7,117 nucleotides of DNA from Methylocapsa sp. (GCA_017353815.1 JAFMSB010000082.1:1-7117); one strand, 5' to 3'; positions 1 to 6,849 are shown, counted from the stretch's first letter. Numbers and translations are program-made. The notes: generated by a model not told the origin, from the letters alone.

Positions 1-1
1 G

Positions 2-37
2 CGGCGGGGCGAAACCTTCATGGCCTTTGTAAAGTAG
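2..37 (+). CDS. Possible C-terminal tail of a rightward gene cut by the window edge
   Basis: Frame 2 from the left edge reads RRGETFMAFVK and then a TAG stop at 35-37. This looks like a normal protein end. It would converge on the oxoamine synthase gene, which stops at 203, leaving a gap of about 165 bases. Eleven residues are too few to name a family, and a chance open frame of this length is common. In the gap (38-202) I see no convincing terminator; the only pairing is GCGGGGC (38-44) with GCCCCGC (108-114), separated by a long loop. Confidence 0.25.
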   Translation, partial: RRGETFMAFVK

Positions 38-202
38 GCGGGGCAGCCGGCAAAAAGCGAGGAAATTTCTCAGACCATCCGCGGGGAAGACATCTACGGC
101 ACCTGCGGCCCCGCTCACTTCGCTGCTCCGGTTAGACTTGTGGTCCGGGGAGAGCACGGCGCTTGTATGCCCTGGCGCGACTGGCAAGCGGAGAACTGGG
201 CA

Positions 203-1465
203 TCAAGGTGCCGCGCTCAGCGAATGGGCCTCCGGGAGCGCCCGCTTGGCCGCCTTTCTGGCGAGGAGGCCCGTGACACCGCGAATTTCCGCTTCGGTAT
301 GAAGCGCCGAGATGAAAAACCGCAAACGCGGCTGATCTTTAGGGACCCCGATTTGAATGATTGGCGGCACGTAATAGCCGTGGTCCATCAGGTAGCTCGA
401 AGCTTCCAGGGTCTCTAAGCTATCGGTAAACAGGACCGGAACGACGCCCCGGCCGATTGCCGGTCCCGTATCGAGCCCTCCCTCGCGGGCGAGGCTCATA
501 AACAGTCCGGCGTTATGGCGCAACCGCTCAATGCGCCATGTTTCTTGCTGCACCAATTGGAGGGCGGTGTGCGCGGCAACGGCAATTACGGGCGAGAGGC
601 CAACGCTGTATACAAAGCCGGGCAAGGTGTGGCGCAGCCAGCTGATGACCTCCATTTTGGCGGCGACAAATCCTCCGCAGGTGCCGAGGGTTTTCGATAA
701 AGTGCCGATTATGAGATCGATCCGCTGCGGGTCGACCCCCCAGTGCTCCCAAAGGCCCCGCCCGTTTACACCAAGGACACCAATCGAATGCGCTTCGTCG
801 ATCAATAGCCAGGCCCCTCGCCTTTCCTTAAGCGCGACAAGACGGACGAGGTCGGCGACATCGCCATCCATGCTATAGAGGCCTTCGGCTACGATGAGAG
901 CGTTGCGGTAATTGGCCCGCTTCTCGCGCAAAAGAAAATCAAGATGATCGAGATCATTGTGCCGGAAGATAACGGTTTCGGCGGCTGTCGCCTTTGCCCC
1001 GCTTACAATGCTGTTGTGCGACAATTCATCGATAAAAAGGGCGTCATGCGAGCCGAGGACATGCGAAATCGTTGTGACATTGGTCAAATAACCGCTCACC
1101 AGAGTGAGCGCCGATTCGACTTTAAGGAATTTGGCAAGACCTGACTCAAGCTCATGATGGAGCGACCGCTCGCCGCCGACCAAGCGGGAAGCGAGCGCGC
1201 CGATGCCTTGCGTCTCAAGCGCGCCCATGGCCGCGGCTTTGACCATCGGATGAGACGCAAGCCCCAGATAATCATAGTTAGCGAAGCTTACGAAGCGCCG
1301 TCCCGCCCTCTTGGCTTCCCCGCGTAACGTGTCGAGAGGAGCGAAGAAGGGATTCCCGCTGTCGAGATAGGCTTTGCCCGCAAGCCGGAATCGCTTCGTG
1401 GCATATTCCGCAAGGCTGCTCAATTTTCTCGCTTTGGTGTTGTTAGGCGTTCCAGGCGGGCTCAC
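203..1465 (-). CDS. Alpha-oxoamine synthase family PLP-dependent acyltransferase (serine palmitoyltransferase/BioF/KBL-like)
   Basis: This 420-residue protein is a complete fold-type I PLP enzyme of the alpha-oxoamine synthase family. Members condense an amino acid with an acyl-CoA or acyl-ACP, with loss of CO2 (KBL uses glycine and acetyl-CoA). Visible landmarks are the early FANYDYLGLASHP segment (61-73), the DELSH motif with the PLP-stacking His150, LIDEAHSIGVLG (221-232) with Asp223 for the pyridine nitrogen and His226, GTLSKTLGTCGGF (254-266) with Schiff-base Lys258, and RLRFFISALHT (380-390) with a carboxylate-binding Arg. The length suits the family, nearer SPT (about 420) than BioF (about 385). 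The SK..GT.GGF pattern around the lysine also resembles SPT, but substrate specificity cannot be read safely. No transmembrane segment is seen, so it should be cytosolic. The start is GTG at 1463-1465 with only a weak, distant AGGGA upstream; an in-frame TTG at residue 15 is an alternative. The gene stands alone, divergent from the YfhO-like operon. Confidence 0.9.
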   Translation of the reverse strand: MSPPGTPNNTKARKLSSLAEYATKRFRLAGKAYLDSGNPFFAPLDTLRGEAKRAGRRFVSFANYDYLGLASHPMVKAAAMGALETQGIGALASRLVGGERSLHHELESGLAKFLKVESALTLVSGYLTNVTTISHVLGSHDALFIDELSHNSIVSGAKATAAETVIFRHNDLDHLDFLLREKRANYRNALIVAEGLYSMDGDVADLVRLVALKERRGAWLLIDEAHSIGVLGVNGRGLWEHWGVDPQRIDLIIGTLSKTLGTCGGFVAAKMEVISWLRHTLPGFVYSVGLSPVIAVAAHTALQLVQQETWRIERLRHNAGLFMSLAREGGLDTGPAIGRGVVPVLFTDSLETLEASSYLMDHGYYVPPIIQIGVPKDQPRLRFFISALHTEAEIRGVTGLLARKAAKRALPEAHSLSAAP

Positions 1466-1626
1466 GAGCTGGCAGAGATTCCCTGGCAGTTAGTTGGCAT
1501 ATGGCACACTGCTTTAAGCCCCGGCCGGATTGCCAAGATCGAGTACAGGCAAGCCGTGGCATAGCATTATGCGCGCGGAGTAGCAAAAGCGGCGCTTCTC
1601 AAAAGCCTGGGACAGCACCTCTTGTT

Positions 1627-1672
1627 CCTGTTAATAATTCAAAAACACTTTTACTATCACAACCTTAACAGG
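1627..1672. repeat. Perfect 8-bp inverted repeat CCTGTTAA / TTAACAGG
   Basis: CCTGTTAA at 1627-1634 is the exact reverse complement of TTAACAGG at 1665-1672. The arms are separated by 30 AT-rich bases, so their centres lie 38 bp apart. The arms do not extend further in either direction. The spacing is too wide for a good terminator. It could be a pair of regulator half-sites flanking a promoter, but an 8-bp match within 50 bases of AT-rich DNA can also occur by chance. Confidence 0.4.
1634..1662 (-). promoter_or_regulatory. Candidate sigma70-like promoter reading toward the oxoamine synthase
   Basis: On the minus strand a TTGTGA (1657-1662; 4 of 6 to TTGACA) is followed by a 17-base spacer and AATTAT (1634-1639; 4 of 6 to TATAAT). 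It would give a leader of about 160 bases before the GTG start at 1465. It lies between and touches the arms of the 1627-1672 inverted repeat. The match is modest and AT-rich DNA produces such hits readily, so this is only a candidate. Confidence 0.25.
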
Positions 1673-1686
1673 TCTCGTAAATTCCC

Positions 1687-1701
1687 GTTACAAAACGTAA
1701 C
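1687..1701. promoter_or_regulatory. Candidate operator, GTTAC-AAAAC-GTAAC
   Basis: GTTAC (1687-1691) and its reverse complement GTAAC (1697-1701) flank five bases, a 10-bp centre spacing that matches one DNA helical turn. This is the geometry expected for a dimeric regulator of TetR or a similar family. The same bases can also be read as two near-identical 10-mers in tandem (CGTTACAAAA and CGTAACAAAG, 8 of 10 identical). No regulator gene lies in the window, so the binding protein is unknown. Confidence 0.35.
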
Positions 1702-1708
1702 AAAGGCA

Positions 1709-1765
1709 ATTCTCTCGCGCAGGCCCGCGTTGTTGTGAGAGACGGCCGGGTTACAGCGAGAGAAT
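1709..1765. repeat. Perfect 10-bp inverted repeat ATTCTCTCGC / GCGAGAGAAT
   Basis: ATTCTCTCGC at 1709-1718 is the exact reverse complement of GCGAGAGAAT at 1756-1765, with 37 bases between the arms. It lies on the YfhO-proximal side of the AT-rich island. It might mark regulator half-sites or form a stem in the leader RNA of the YfhO-like operon. No T-tract follows the right arm, which argues against an intrinsic terminator. Confidence 0.45.
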
Positions 1766-1778
1766 CAGCCGGGTTGCA
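1745..1778. repeat. Direct repeat GCCGGGTTrCA, two copies 23 bp apart
   Basis: GCCGGGTTACA (1745-1755) recurs as GCCGGGTTGCA (1768-1778), 10 of 11 identical, with a 23-bp period. The first copy precedes the right arm of the 1709-1765 inverted repeat and the second follows it, so the two repeat systems interleave. The function is unknown; tandem regulator sites or a small local duplication are both possible. Confidence 0.35.
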
Positions 1779-2020
1779 AGTCGCGGACAATTCTATGGAG
1801 ACATGGGTGATATTCATTTCCCCTCAAGTTAAATTGAGAGAGGCTCGCCGCCATATTCACGGCAGGTTCATCCGGCATCGCCTATCGGCAGCGCGCGCTT
1901 TTGGGCGTGTCGTAGAGCGCAAATGCCCTCCAAGAGGGGCGTTGGCCGAATGCTCCGCTCGAGCTATGCCCCATGAGAACCGGGTTGTTTAGGTCGATCC
2001 TTCGAAGCGATCCGATTATT

Positions 2021-4501
2021 ATGGCTCAAGCCAATACTGAGGCTAGAGCATGGACGCCGCGCGCGCTCCTCCTCGCGCTGGCGGGCCTGACCGCTTTCTA
2101 CGGCTGTGCGCTGGCCGCATGGCTACTTTCCCAAGCTGTCGTGCCGTGGGATTCCAAGAATCATTTTTATGCGATGTTCCGCTTCCTCGGCGATGCCTTG
2201 CACAATGGGGAGATTCCATTCTGGAATCCCTACCATTTTGCCGGCCACCCCGCGGTTGCCGATCCCCAATCCCTGATTTTTACGCCGACCATGGGGCTAT
2301 TTGCGCTCCTTGCGCCGCGGGCCTCGATGCAGCTTTTCGACGCCATTGTTCTGGCTCATCTTCTTGCCGGCGGCATTTGCGCTTTGATGCTTTTGCGGCA
2401 CTGGTGCTGGAATCCCGCGGCCGCGGTCCTTACGGCCATTGTTTTCATGCTCGGCGGGGCTGCCTCCTCGCGCCTTCAGCATACCGGCATCATCATTTCC
2501 TATTCCTTCTTTCCGGCGGCGCTTTGGATGCTCGATCTTATGCTCGAGCGGCGCTCGCTGCGCCATGCCCTTGCCTTTGGCCTCGCAGCATCCCTGATGG
2601 CGCTTGGCCGCGATCAGGTGGCGTTTCTTCTTTGCTTGGTGCTCATGGGCTATCCCATCTATCTCGCCACGCAATCGGGCAATGCCTGGGCTTATTTGCG
2701 GGCGCGCGCGGGCGTCTTGGCCCTTAGCGCCGGTCTTATTCTTGCGATTATGGTGGTGCCGGTTCTTTTGACGATGCAGTTTCTCGCATTTTCGAACCGG
2801 CCGGGCTTTCCCTTTGGAGTTGCCGCGGTCGGATCGCTCGCGCCGGTTAATCTCATTACGATTTTCGCCCCCAATTTCTTCGGTTCCCTGGACCGGCTCT
2901 ATGATTACTGGGGGCCAGATTACGATACCATGCCGCGTGCTGATTGGACCGACCGCGCGGTCGATTACCTTTTCATTGGCACTTTGCCATTCCTCCTCAT
3001 AGCTTGGCACGGTCTTGCAGCCGCCCGGATGTTCGCGCGGCGGGCAAGGCTTTTCCTGCTCCTGCTCATGGCGGCAGGCGCCTATGCACTCGGGCGCTAT
3101 ACGCCGTTTTTCGGCTTCGCCTTCGACTTCTTTCCGGGAGTTGCGCTCTACCGGCGCCCGGCCGATGCGACCTTCCTCGTCAATATCGCCCTTGCTTTCA
3201 TGGCAGGATTTTTGTTGCACCGTTATGTGGAAGAAGGGGTGCCGCGCCCGTTTCCCAGTCTGGCAACATGGCAGACATGGGCCTTGCCCGGAACCGCAAT
3301 CATAGGGCTCGCCGTTTTAATTGGCGCCGCTCTTGACTTCTCTTGGGGGCAAGGCCAGCTCAAAAACTCGCTTTTGGCGCTCGGTACGAGCGCCTTGCTC
3401 GCGGCAGCGGGTGCCGCCCTGCTTCACGATTACAAGGCGCGCCGCAGGCGGGCGCTCGCCGCAAGCCTGTTTGTTGTTTTCAGCGCGGGCGATATCCTTT
3501 GGCGCAACGCCGCCTCCTCGCTCAATGCAGAGCCCATCGCACGTTACGGCGTCTATGCCGGCATCCACTCCTCCGAGGTCAGGGGCATTGAGCTTTTGCG
3601 CCGCGAAATCGCAGCAAGGCTCCAGGGCGGCGACCGGCCCAGGGTAGAAATCTTGGGGCTCAAAGGGCCTTGGCAGAACGCCTCGATGGTCCTGAAACTC
3701 GAGGACACGCTCGGCTACAATCCGTTGCGGATCGACGATTATGACCGCGCCGTCGGGACCGGCCAAGACGCCGAGGATTTTGCCCTTAGGCGCTATCCCG
3801 GCACGTTTCGCGGCTACAACAGCAAGCTCGCGGCTCTTCTCGGGCTTGAATATCTGGTGCTCGACCGCCCTCTCACCCGGCTCCCGCGCGATGCGCCAAG
3901 GCCGAAGGCCGAGCTCCTTTATGCCAGCGGTTCGATGTATATCTACAAGCTCGGCAAGACCGCGCCAAGGACCTATTTCGCCTCTTCGATCCGGACCGTC
4001 GATAACGAAGATATTCTTGAGGAAGAAACGATTCCGGGATTTGATCCGGCAAAGGAGGTGTTGATCGACGAAGCGAGCATGGCCGGCCTGCAGGGCGGTC
4101 CTTATCCCGAGGCTGCGCTAAAGGAGCGGGTTCAGCCTGCCAGCCTGAGGGATACGAGGGGCGTTAACCCAAAGCCGTGGCTCGCGGCACAGGCGGGAGG
4201 CGGCCACGCTATCGCGGACCCGGGCGAGCCAGTTGCCGCGATCATCAATTATAGCGACAACGCGGTTGATATCGATGTGAGAGCGCCCGTGGCGGGCATT
4301 GCCGTGCTCCATGACCTTTACTACCCGGGCTGGGAGGCCTATGTCGACGGGATCGCAAGTCCTGTCCTGCGTGCAAATGTTTTGTTCCGGGGCGTCGAGG
4401 TCCCAGCCGGGCGCCACAGGGTCCATTTCGTGTTCCGCCCGCTGTCGGCCTCCAATCTCAAAGCGGCATTGTTGAGCGCCACCGGCCGCTTCGAGGAGTA
4501 A
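2021..4501 (+). CDS. YfhO-family polytopic membrane protein (GT-C-like), first gene of operon
   Basis: This protein of about 826 residues has roughly a dozen hydrophobic segments in residues 14-490, then a large soluble region (about 500-826). The first extracytoplasmic loop has VPWDSKNHFY (41-50), GEIPFWNPYHFAGHP (63-77) and ADPQS (80-84), the acidic, aromatic-rich loop pattern of YfhO and other GT-C glycosyltransferase-like proteins. Asp44 is the candidate catalytic acid. The C-terminal domain carries the YfhO-type segment YYPGWEAYVDG (767-777) followed by VPAGRHRVHFVFRP (794-807). In Firmicutes, YfhO proteins move sugars from undecaprenyl phosphate onto lipoteichoic acid. A Gram-negative host lacks that acceptor, so the substrate here is unknown. 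The final helix usual after the FRP motif seems absent or very short. I chose ATG 2021 because the first membrane helix follows closely. ATG 1973 would add 16 residues, and neither start has a strong ribosome-binding site. It ends 3 bases before the next gene. Confidence 0.8.
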   Translation: MAQANTEARAWTPRALLLALAGLTAFYGCALAAWLLSQAVVPWDSKNHFYAMFRFLGDALHNGEIPFWNPYHFAGHPAVADPQSLIFTPTMGLFALLAPRASMQLFDAIVLAHLLAGGICALMLLRHWCWNPAAAVLTAIVFMLGGAASSRLQHTGIIISYSFFPAALWMLDLMLERRSLRHALAFGLAASLMALGRDQVAFLLCLVLMGYPIYLATQSGNAWAYLRARAGVLALSAGLILAIMVVPVLLTMQFLAFSNRPGFPFGVAAVGSLAPVNLITIFAPNFFGSLDRLYDYWGPDYDTMPRADWTDRAVDYLFIGTLPFLLIAWHGLAAARMFARRARLFLLLLMAAGAYALGRYTPFFGFAFDFFPGVALYRRPADATFLVNIALAFMAGFLLHRYVEEGVPRPFPSLATWQTWALPGTAIIGLAVLIGAALDFSWGQGQLKNSLLALGTSALLAAAGAALLHDYKARRRRALAASLFVVFSAGDILWRNAASSLNAEPIARYGVYAGIHSSEVRGIELLRREIAARLQGGDRPRVEILGLKGPWQNASMVLKLEDTLGYNPLRIDDYDRAVGTGQDAEDFALRRYPGTFRGYNSKLAALLGLEYLVLDRPLTRLPRDAPRPKAELLYASGSMYIYKLGKTAPRTYFASSIRTVDNEDILEEETIPGFDPAKEVLIDEASMAGLQGGPYPEAALKERVQPASLRDTRGVNPKPWLAAQAGGGHAIADPGEPVAAIINYSDNAVDIDVRAPVAGIAVLHDLYYPGWEAYVDGIASPVLRANVLFRGVEVPAGRHRVHFVFRPLSASNLKAALLSATGRFEE
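4493..4498 (+). promoter_or_regulatory. Ribosome-binding site GAGGAG fixing a TTG start at 4505
   Basis: GAGGAG lies in the last codons of the YfhO-like gene, six bases before the TTG at 4505-4507. It is the best Shine-Dalgarno match near this start and supports the unusual TTG codon. It also suggests that the downstream gene is translated from the same message as ribosomes finish the upstream gene. Confidence 0.65.
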
Positions 4502-4504
4502 GAT

Positions 4505-5467
4505 TTGCCGGTGCTTTCTCCTTTGCCCGCGCGCCTCGCGGGGACCTTCTTATGCGCCCTGGCAGGCCTTGGGTTCGCGCAAGCTCTGGCGGCGGATAAC
4601 CAATATTCGCCTTCTCCGCGCTTGCCGCTTCCTTTGAATATGGCTCCCTCCGAGACGGCGCGGGGAGTCGTGCATCTTGCGGCCCAATTTACCGTGAGCG
4701 ACAAAGAGCCCGTGCGCCAAGGCCTGATATGGCGGGTCTTCGAGGAGGATTTGGGACCCGATGGGAACCACAAACTTGTCGCGCAATCCTCCGACGCAAC
4801 TCCAACCCTGCCCCTGCCCGATGGCAATTTCGTTGTCCATGCCGCCTTGGGGCTTGCTGGCGCAACCAAAAGAATTACGGTCAACGGCACCCTGCTCAAC
4901 GAAACTCTCATACTTAACGCGGGCGGGCTCAAGATCACGGGCGCGCTCGGCGATACGCCCATCAACCCCGCAAGATTTTCAATTTCGATATACGTTCCGG
5001 AGCCGGTCAATCCGGAGGCGAAGCTCGTCATCGCCAATGCCAAGCCTGGAGAGTTGATCGGCTTGCCCGAAGGCAATTATCATATCGTCTCGACGTTGCT
5101 CGACGCGGGAGCCAACGGTCCTCCGAGCCCGACAAATTCGGTCATTAGCACCGATCTCAGAGTTCAGGCCGGAAAGCTCACCGATGCGACATTGCGCCAT
5201 CGCGCCGCGACAGTGACCCTCAAACTCGTGAACAGCCCCGGCGCCGAGGCGCTCGCCAATACGGCTTTCACAATCCTGACGCCCGGCGGGGATGTCATTC
5301 GCGAGATGATCGGGGCTTTTCCGTCCGTGACCCTTGCCGAAGGCGAATATGTTGCGATCGCGAGGCATGACGGCAAGACTTTTCAAGCAACCTTCAAAGT
5401 CACCTGCGCCCTCGATAGGGATGTCGAGGTCCTCGCCTCGGAAACCCCGCCTCCTGCGAGTCCCTAG
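4505..5467 (+). CDS. Secreted protein with three beta-rich internal repeats, function unknown
   Basis: This 320-residue protein begins at TTG and carries a clear Sec signal peptide: Arg10, a hydrophobic core at about residues 11-25, and cleavage near ALA-ADN (29/30). There is no lipobox, so it should be a soluble periplasmic or secreted protein. The mature part looks like three related beta-sandwich-like units. Each has a turn motif, LPDGNFVVHAAL (104-115), LPEGNYHIVSTL (187-198) and LAEGEYVAIARH (277-288), followed by a strand-rich stretch such as ITVNGTLLNETLILNAGGL or LRVQAGKLTDATLRH. Such units resemble carboxypeptidase-regulatory or Ig-like folds, which often bind ligands or partners rather than catalyse. 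I do not recognise a named family and no catalytic motif is visible. Only one cysteine remains in the mature protein (Cys301). Its tight coupling to the YfhO-like gene suggests a shared envelope role. The end is proline-rich (PPPASP). Confidence 0.75.
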   Translation: MPVLSPLPARLAGTFLCALAGLGFAQALAADNQYSPSPRLPLPLNMAPSETARGVVHLAAQFTVSDKEPVRQGLIWRVFEEDLGPDGNHKLVAQSSDATPTLPLPDGNFVVHAALGLAGATKRITVNGTLLNETLILNAGGLKITGALGDTPINPARFSISIYVPEPVNPEAKLVIANAKPGELIGLPEGNYHIVSTLLDAGANGPPSPTNSVISTDLRVQAGKLTDATLRHRAATVTLKLVNSPGAEALANTAFTILTPGGDVIREMIGAFPSVTLAEGEYVAIARHDGKTFQATFKVTCALDRDVEVLASETPPPASP

Positions 5468-5501
5468 ATCCTCTCATTTTGATTTAGAATTATTCAAAAA
5501 A

Positions 5502-5517
5502 TGTTTCACGTGAAACC
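5502..5517. other. parS: parS chromosome-partitioning site (ParB binding)
   Basis: TGTTTCACGTGAAACC contains the perfect 14-bp palindrome GTTTCACGTGAAAC (5503-5516), centred on CACGTG. It matches the widely conserved bacterial parS consensus TGTTTCACGTGAAACA at 15 of 16 positions, the last base being C in place of A. ParB (Spo0J) dimers bind such sites, spread on neighbouring DNA and load SMC, so that ParA can move the origin region apart. The site lies in the 194-base gap between two converging genes, clear of both coding regions. I found no second copy in the window, and no parAB gene is present here. parS sites usually cluster near the origin, so this locus is probably origin-proximal. Confidence 0.88.
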
Positions 5518-5661
5518 CAAAACCGAACAATCCAGCAACAAGGTTTTGCCTGTGCACACGTAAGAAAGGCGGACATTGTTGTGCGATAATGAGGCCCGCG
5601 CCCCGCCCGCGCCGCAACCCCATCCCGCGAACGCAGGCCCGGAGTTAAGGCGGCGGCTAAA

Positions 5662-6849
5662 CTACTCGCCCGCAATCATTCTTGCCCGCGCGCGCAGCTT
5701 TTCCGTCTCGCTCTTGAGCTGCCCGCAGGCGGCCATGATGTCGCGCCCGCGGGGGGTGCGAACCGGACTCGCATAGCCCGCGTTAAAGATGATTTCGGAA
5801 AAGCGCTCGATTGCGGGCCAATCCGAGCATTCGTAAGGCGCGCCGGGCCAGGGATTGAAAGGGATGAGGTTGATCTTGGCGGGAATGCCTTTCAAAAGCC
5901 GCACCAGCTCGCGTGCCTCGGCGGGCGAATCGTTGATGCCTTTGAGCATTACGTACTCGAAGGTGATGCGCCGCGCGTTCGAGGCGCTGGGATAAGACCG
6001 GCAAGCCGCAAGCAATTCCTTGAGCGGATATTTTTTGTTGAGCGGCACGAGCTTGTCGCGAAGCTCATCGCGTACCGCATGGAGCGAGATTGCGAGCATC
6101 GCGCCGGTCGTGAGCCCAAGCTCCTCTATTCGCGGCACGACGCCCGCGGTCGATACCGTGATCCGGCGCTTCGAAAGCGCAAGCCCGTCGCCGTCGGCGA
6201 GAACCAAAATGGCATCGCGCACTCTCTCCAGATTGTAAAGCGGCTCGCCCATGCCCATGAAGACGATATTCGATACTGCGCGCAGACCTTGGCCCGGCAC
6301 AAGGCCATCCTTTGGCGGCGCGAGGCCCGGAAAGTCGCCGAGCCTTTGGCGCGCAATCAACACCTGGCAGATGATTTCGCGGGCGGTCAGATTGCGCACG
6401 AGCTTTTGCGTTCCCGTGTGGCAAAAGCTGCAATTCAGGGTGCAGCCGACCTGACTCGAAACGCACAACGTCCCGCGATCGCTTTCGGGGATATAGACGC
6501 ATTCGGCCTCGGCCGCATTCGCCTCGGCGCCGGTACGCTCGAACCGCAGCAGCCATTTTCGCGTCCCGTCGGCTGAGACCTGCTCGGCCACGACTTCGGG
6601 GCGGGCAAGCGTGAATTGGCCGGCAAGCGTCGAGCGCAGCGCCTTGCTCACATTGCCCATTGCATCAAACGTGGTCACCCCGGCATGGTAGATCCAATGC
6701 CAGAGCTGAGCGCTCCGCATGCGCAGATCCCGCTCCGGAACGGCCGCCTCCAGAAGCGCCGCGGCAAGCTCGCGCCGCGTCGCTCCGGCAAGCGAGCGAG
6801 GGCTCGCTTCTGTGGCCTGCGCAATGGGCTGGGCGAGGCTGGACATCAT
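5662..6849 (-). CDS. rlmN: 23S rRNA (adenine-2503-C2)-methyltransferase, radical SAM
   Basis: This 395-residue protein is RlmN, which adds a methyl group to carbon 2 of A2503 in 23S rRNA near the peptide exit tunnel; E. coli RlmN also acts on A37 of some tRNAs. The radical-SAM cluster motif CTLNCSFC supplies Cys136, Cys140 and Cys143. The two mechanistic cysteines are also present: Cys129 in [10 protein letters not shown] (equivalent to E. coli Cys118) and Cys375 in IMAACGQLK (equivalent to Cys355, which carries the methyl group). GMGEPLYN (199-206) and STAG (233-236) are SAM-binding parts. The N-terminal helical domain, about residues 20-80, is as expected. Compared with E. coli the N-terminus is slightly extended and a loop near 170-190 is proline- and glycine-rich. 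Two adjacent ATG codons (6847-6849 and 6844-6846) could start it, with no strong ribosome-binding site. The protein is cytosolic. The gene converges on the YfhO-like operon and diverges from the exported protein at 6993. Confidence 0.97.
   Translation of the reverse strand: MMSSLAQPIAQATEASPRSLAGATRRELAAALLEAAVPERDLRMRSAQLWHWIYHAGVTTFDAMGNVSKALRSTLAGQFTLARPEVVAEQVSADGTRKWLLRFERTGAEANAAEAECVYIPESDRGTLCVSSQVGCTLNCSFCHTGTQKLVRNLTAREIICQVLIARQRLGDFPGLAPPKDGLVPGQGLRAVSNIVFMGMGEPLYNLERVRDAILVLADGDGLALSKRRITVSTAGVVPRIEELGLTTGAMLAISLHAVRDELRDKLVPLNKKYPLKELLAACRSYPSASNARRITFEYVMLKGINDSPAEARELVRLLKGIPAKINLIPFNPWPGAPYECSDWPAIERFSEIIFNAGYASPVRTPRGRDIMAACGQLKSETEKLRARARMIAGE

Larger units (their letters stand above)
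1466..2020. other. Divergent intergenic region with AT-rich island, no convincing gene
   Basis: This 555-base stretch separates the leftward oxoamine synthase from the rightward YfhO-like gene, so it should carry promoters for both. Positions of about 1620-1710 are clearly AT-rich against a GC-rich background. Short repeats cluster at 1627-1778 and are listed separately. A further small inverted repeat is GCATA/TATGC at 1559-1572. A GTG-started open frame at 1735-1992 encodes an arginine-rich 85-residue peptide with no recognisable motif and runs past the possible ATG at 1973. I treat it as chance. Confidence 0.6.

Noticed and set aside
140..418. Plus-strand 92-residue open frame overlapping the end of the oxoamine synthase
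   Set aside because: Most of it is antisense to a gene with complete catalytic motifs, and the peptide has no recognisable domain.
1735..1992. GTG-started 85-residue open frame in the intergenic region
   Set aside because: It is arginine-rich and low in recognisable pattern, has no good ribosome-binding site, spans the interleaved repeats and overlaps a possible start of the YfhO-like gene.
2297..3220. Long minus-strand open frame of 307 residues opposite the YfhO-like gene
   Set aside because: It is very charged, Glu/Lys/Arg/Gly-rich, with no domain. This is the usual antisense shadow of a GC-rich membrane-protein gene.
4339..5076. Minus-strand open frame of 245 residues spanning the junction of the two operon genes
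   Set aside because: It crosses two well-supported genes in antisense, is rich in Ser, Arg and Pro, and shows no motif.
5477..5499. Possible terminator stem TTTTGA / TCAAAA after the operon
   Set aside because: The stem is six pairs, almost all A-T, with an 11-base loop, too weak to act as an intrinsic terminator, although bidirectional termination in this gap is plausible.
5551..5558. Palindrome TGTGCACA close to parS
   Set aside because: It is only 8 bp, with no partner site or known binding consensus that fits, and is expected by chance.
5490..5675. Minus-strand 61-residue open frame over the parS site
   Set aside because: Its first codons are simply the parS palindrome read as protein, it overlaps the end of rlmN, and the peptide has no family features.
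6079..6576. Plus-strand 165-residue open frame opposite rlmN
   Set aside because: It is an antisense shadow of a fully conserved rlmN, and its sequence is Arg/Ala-rich without motifs.
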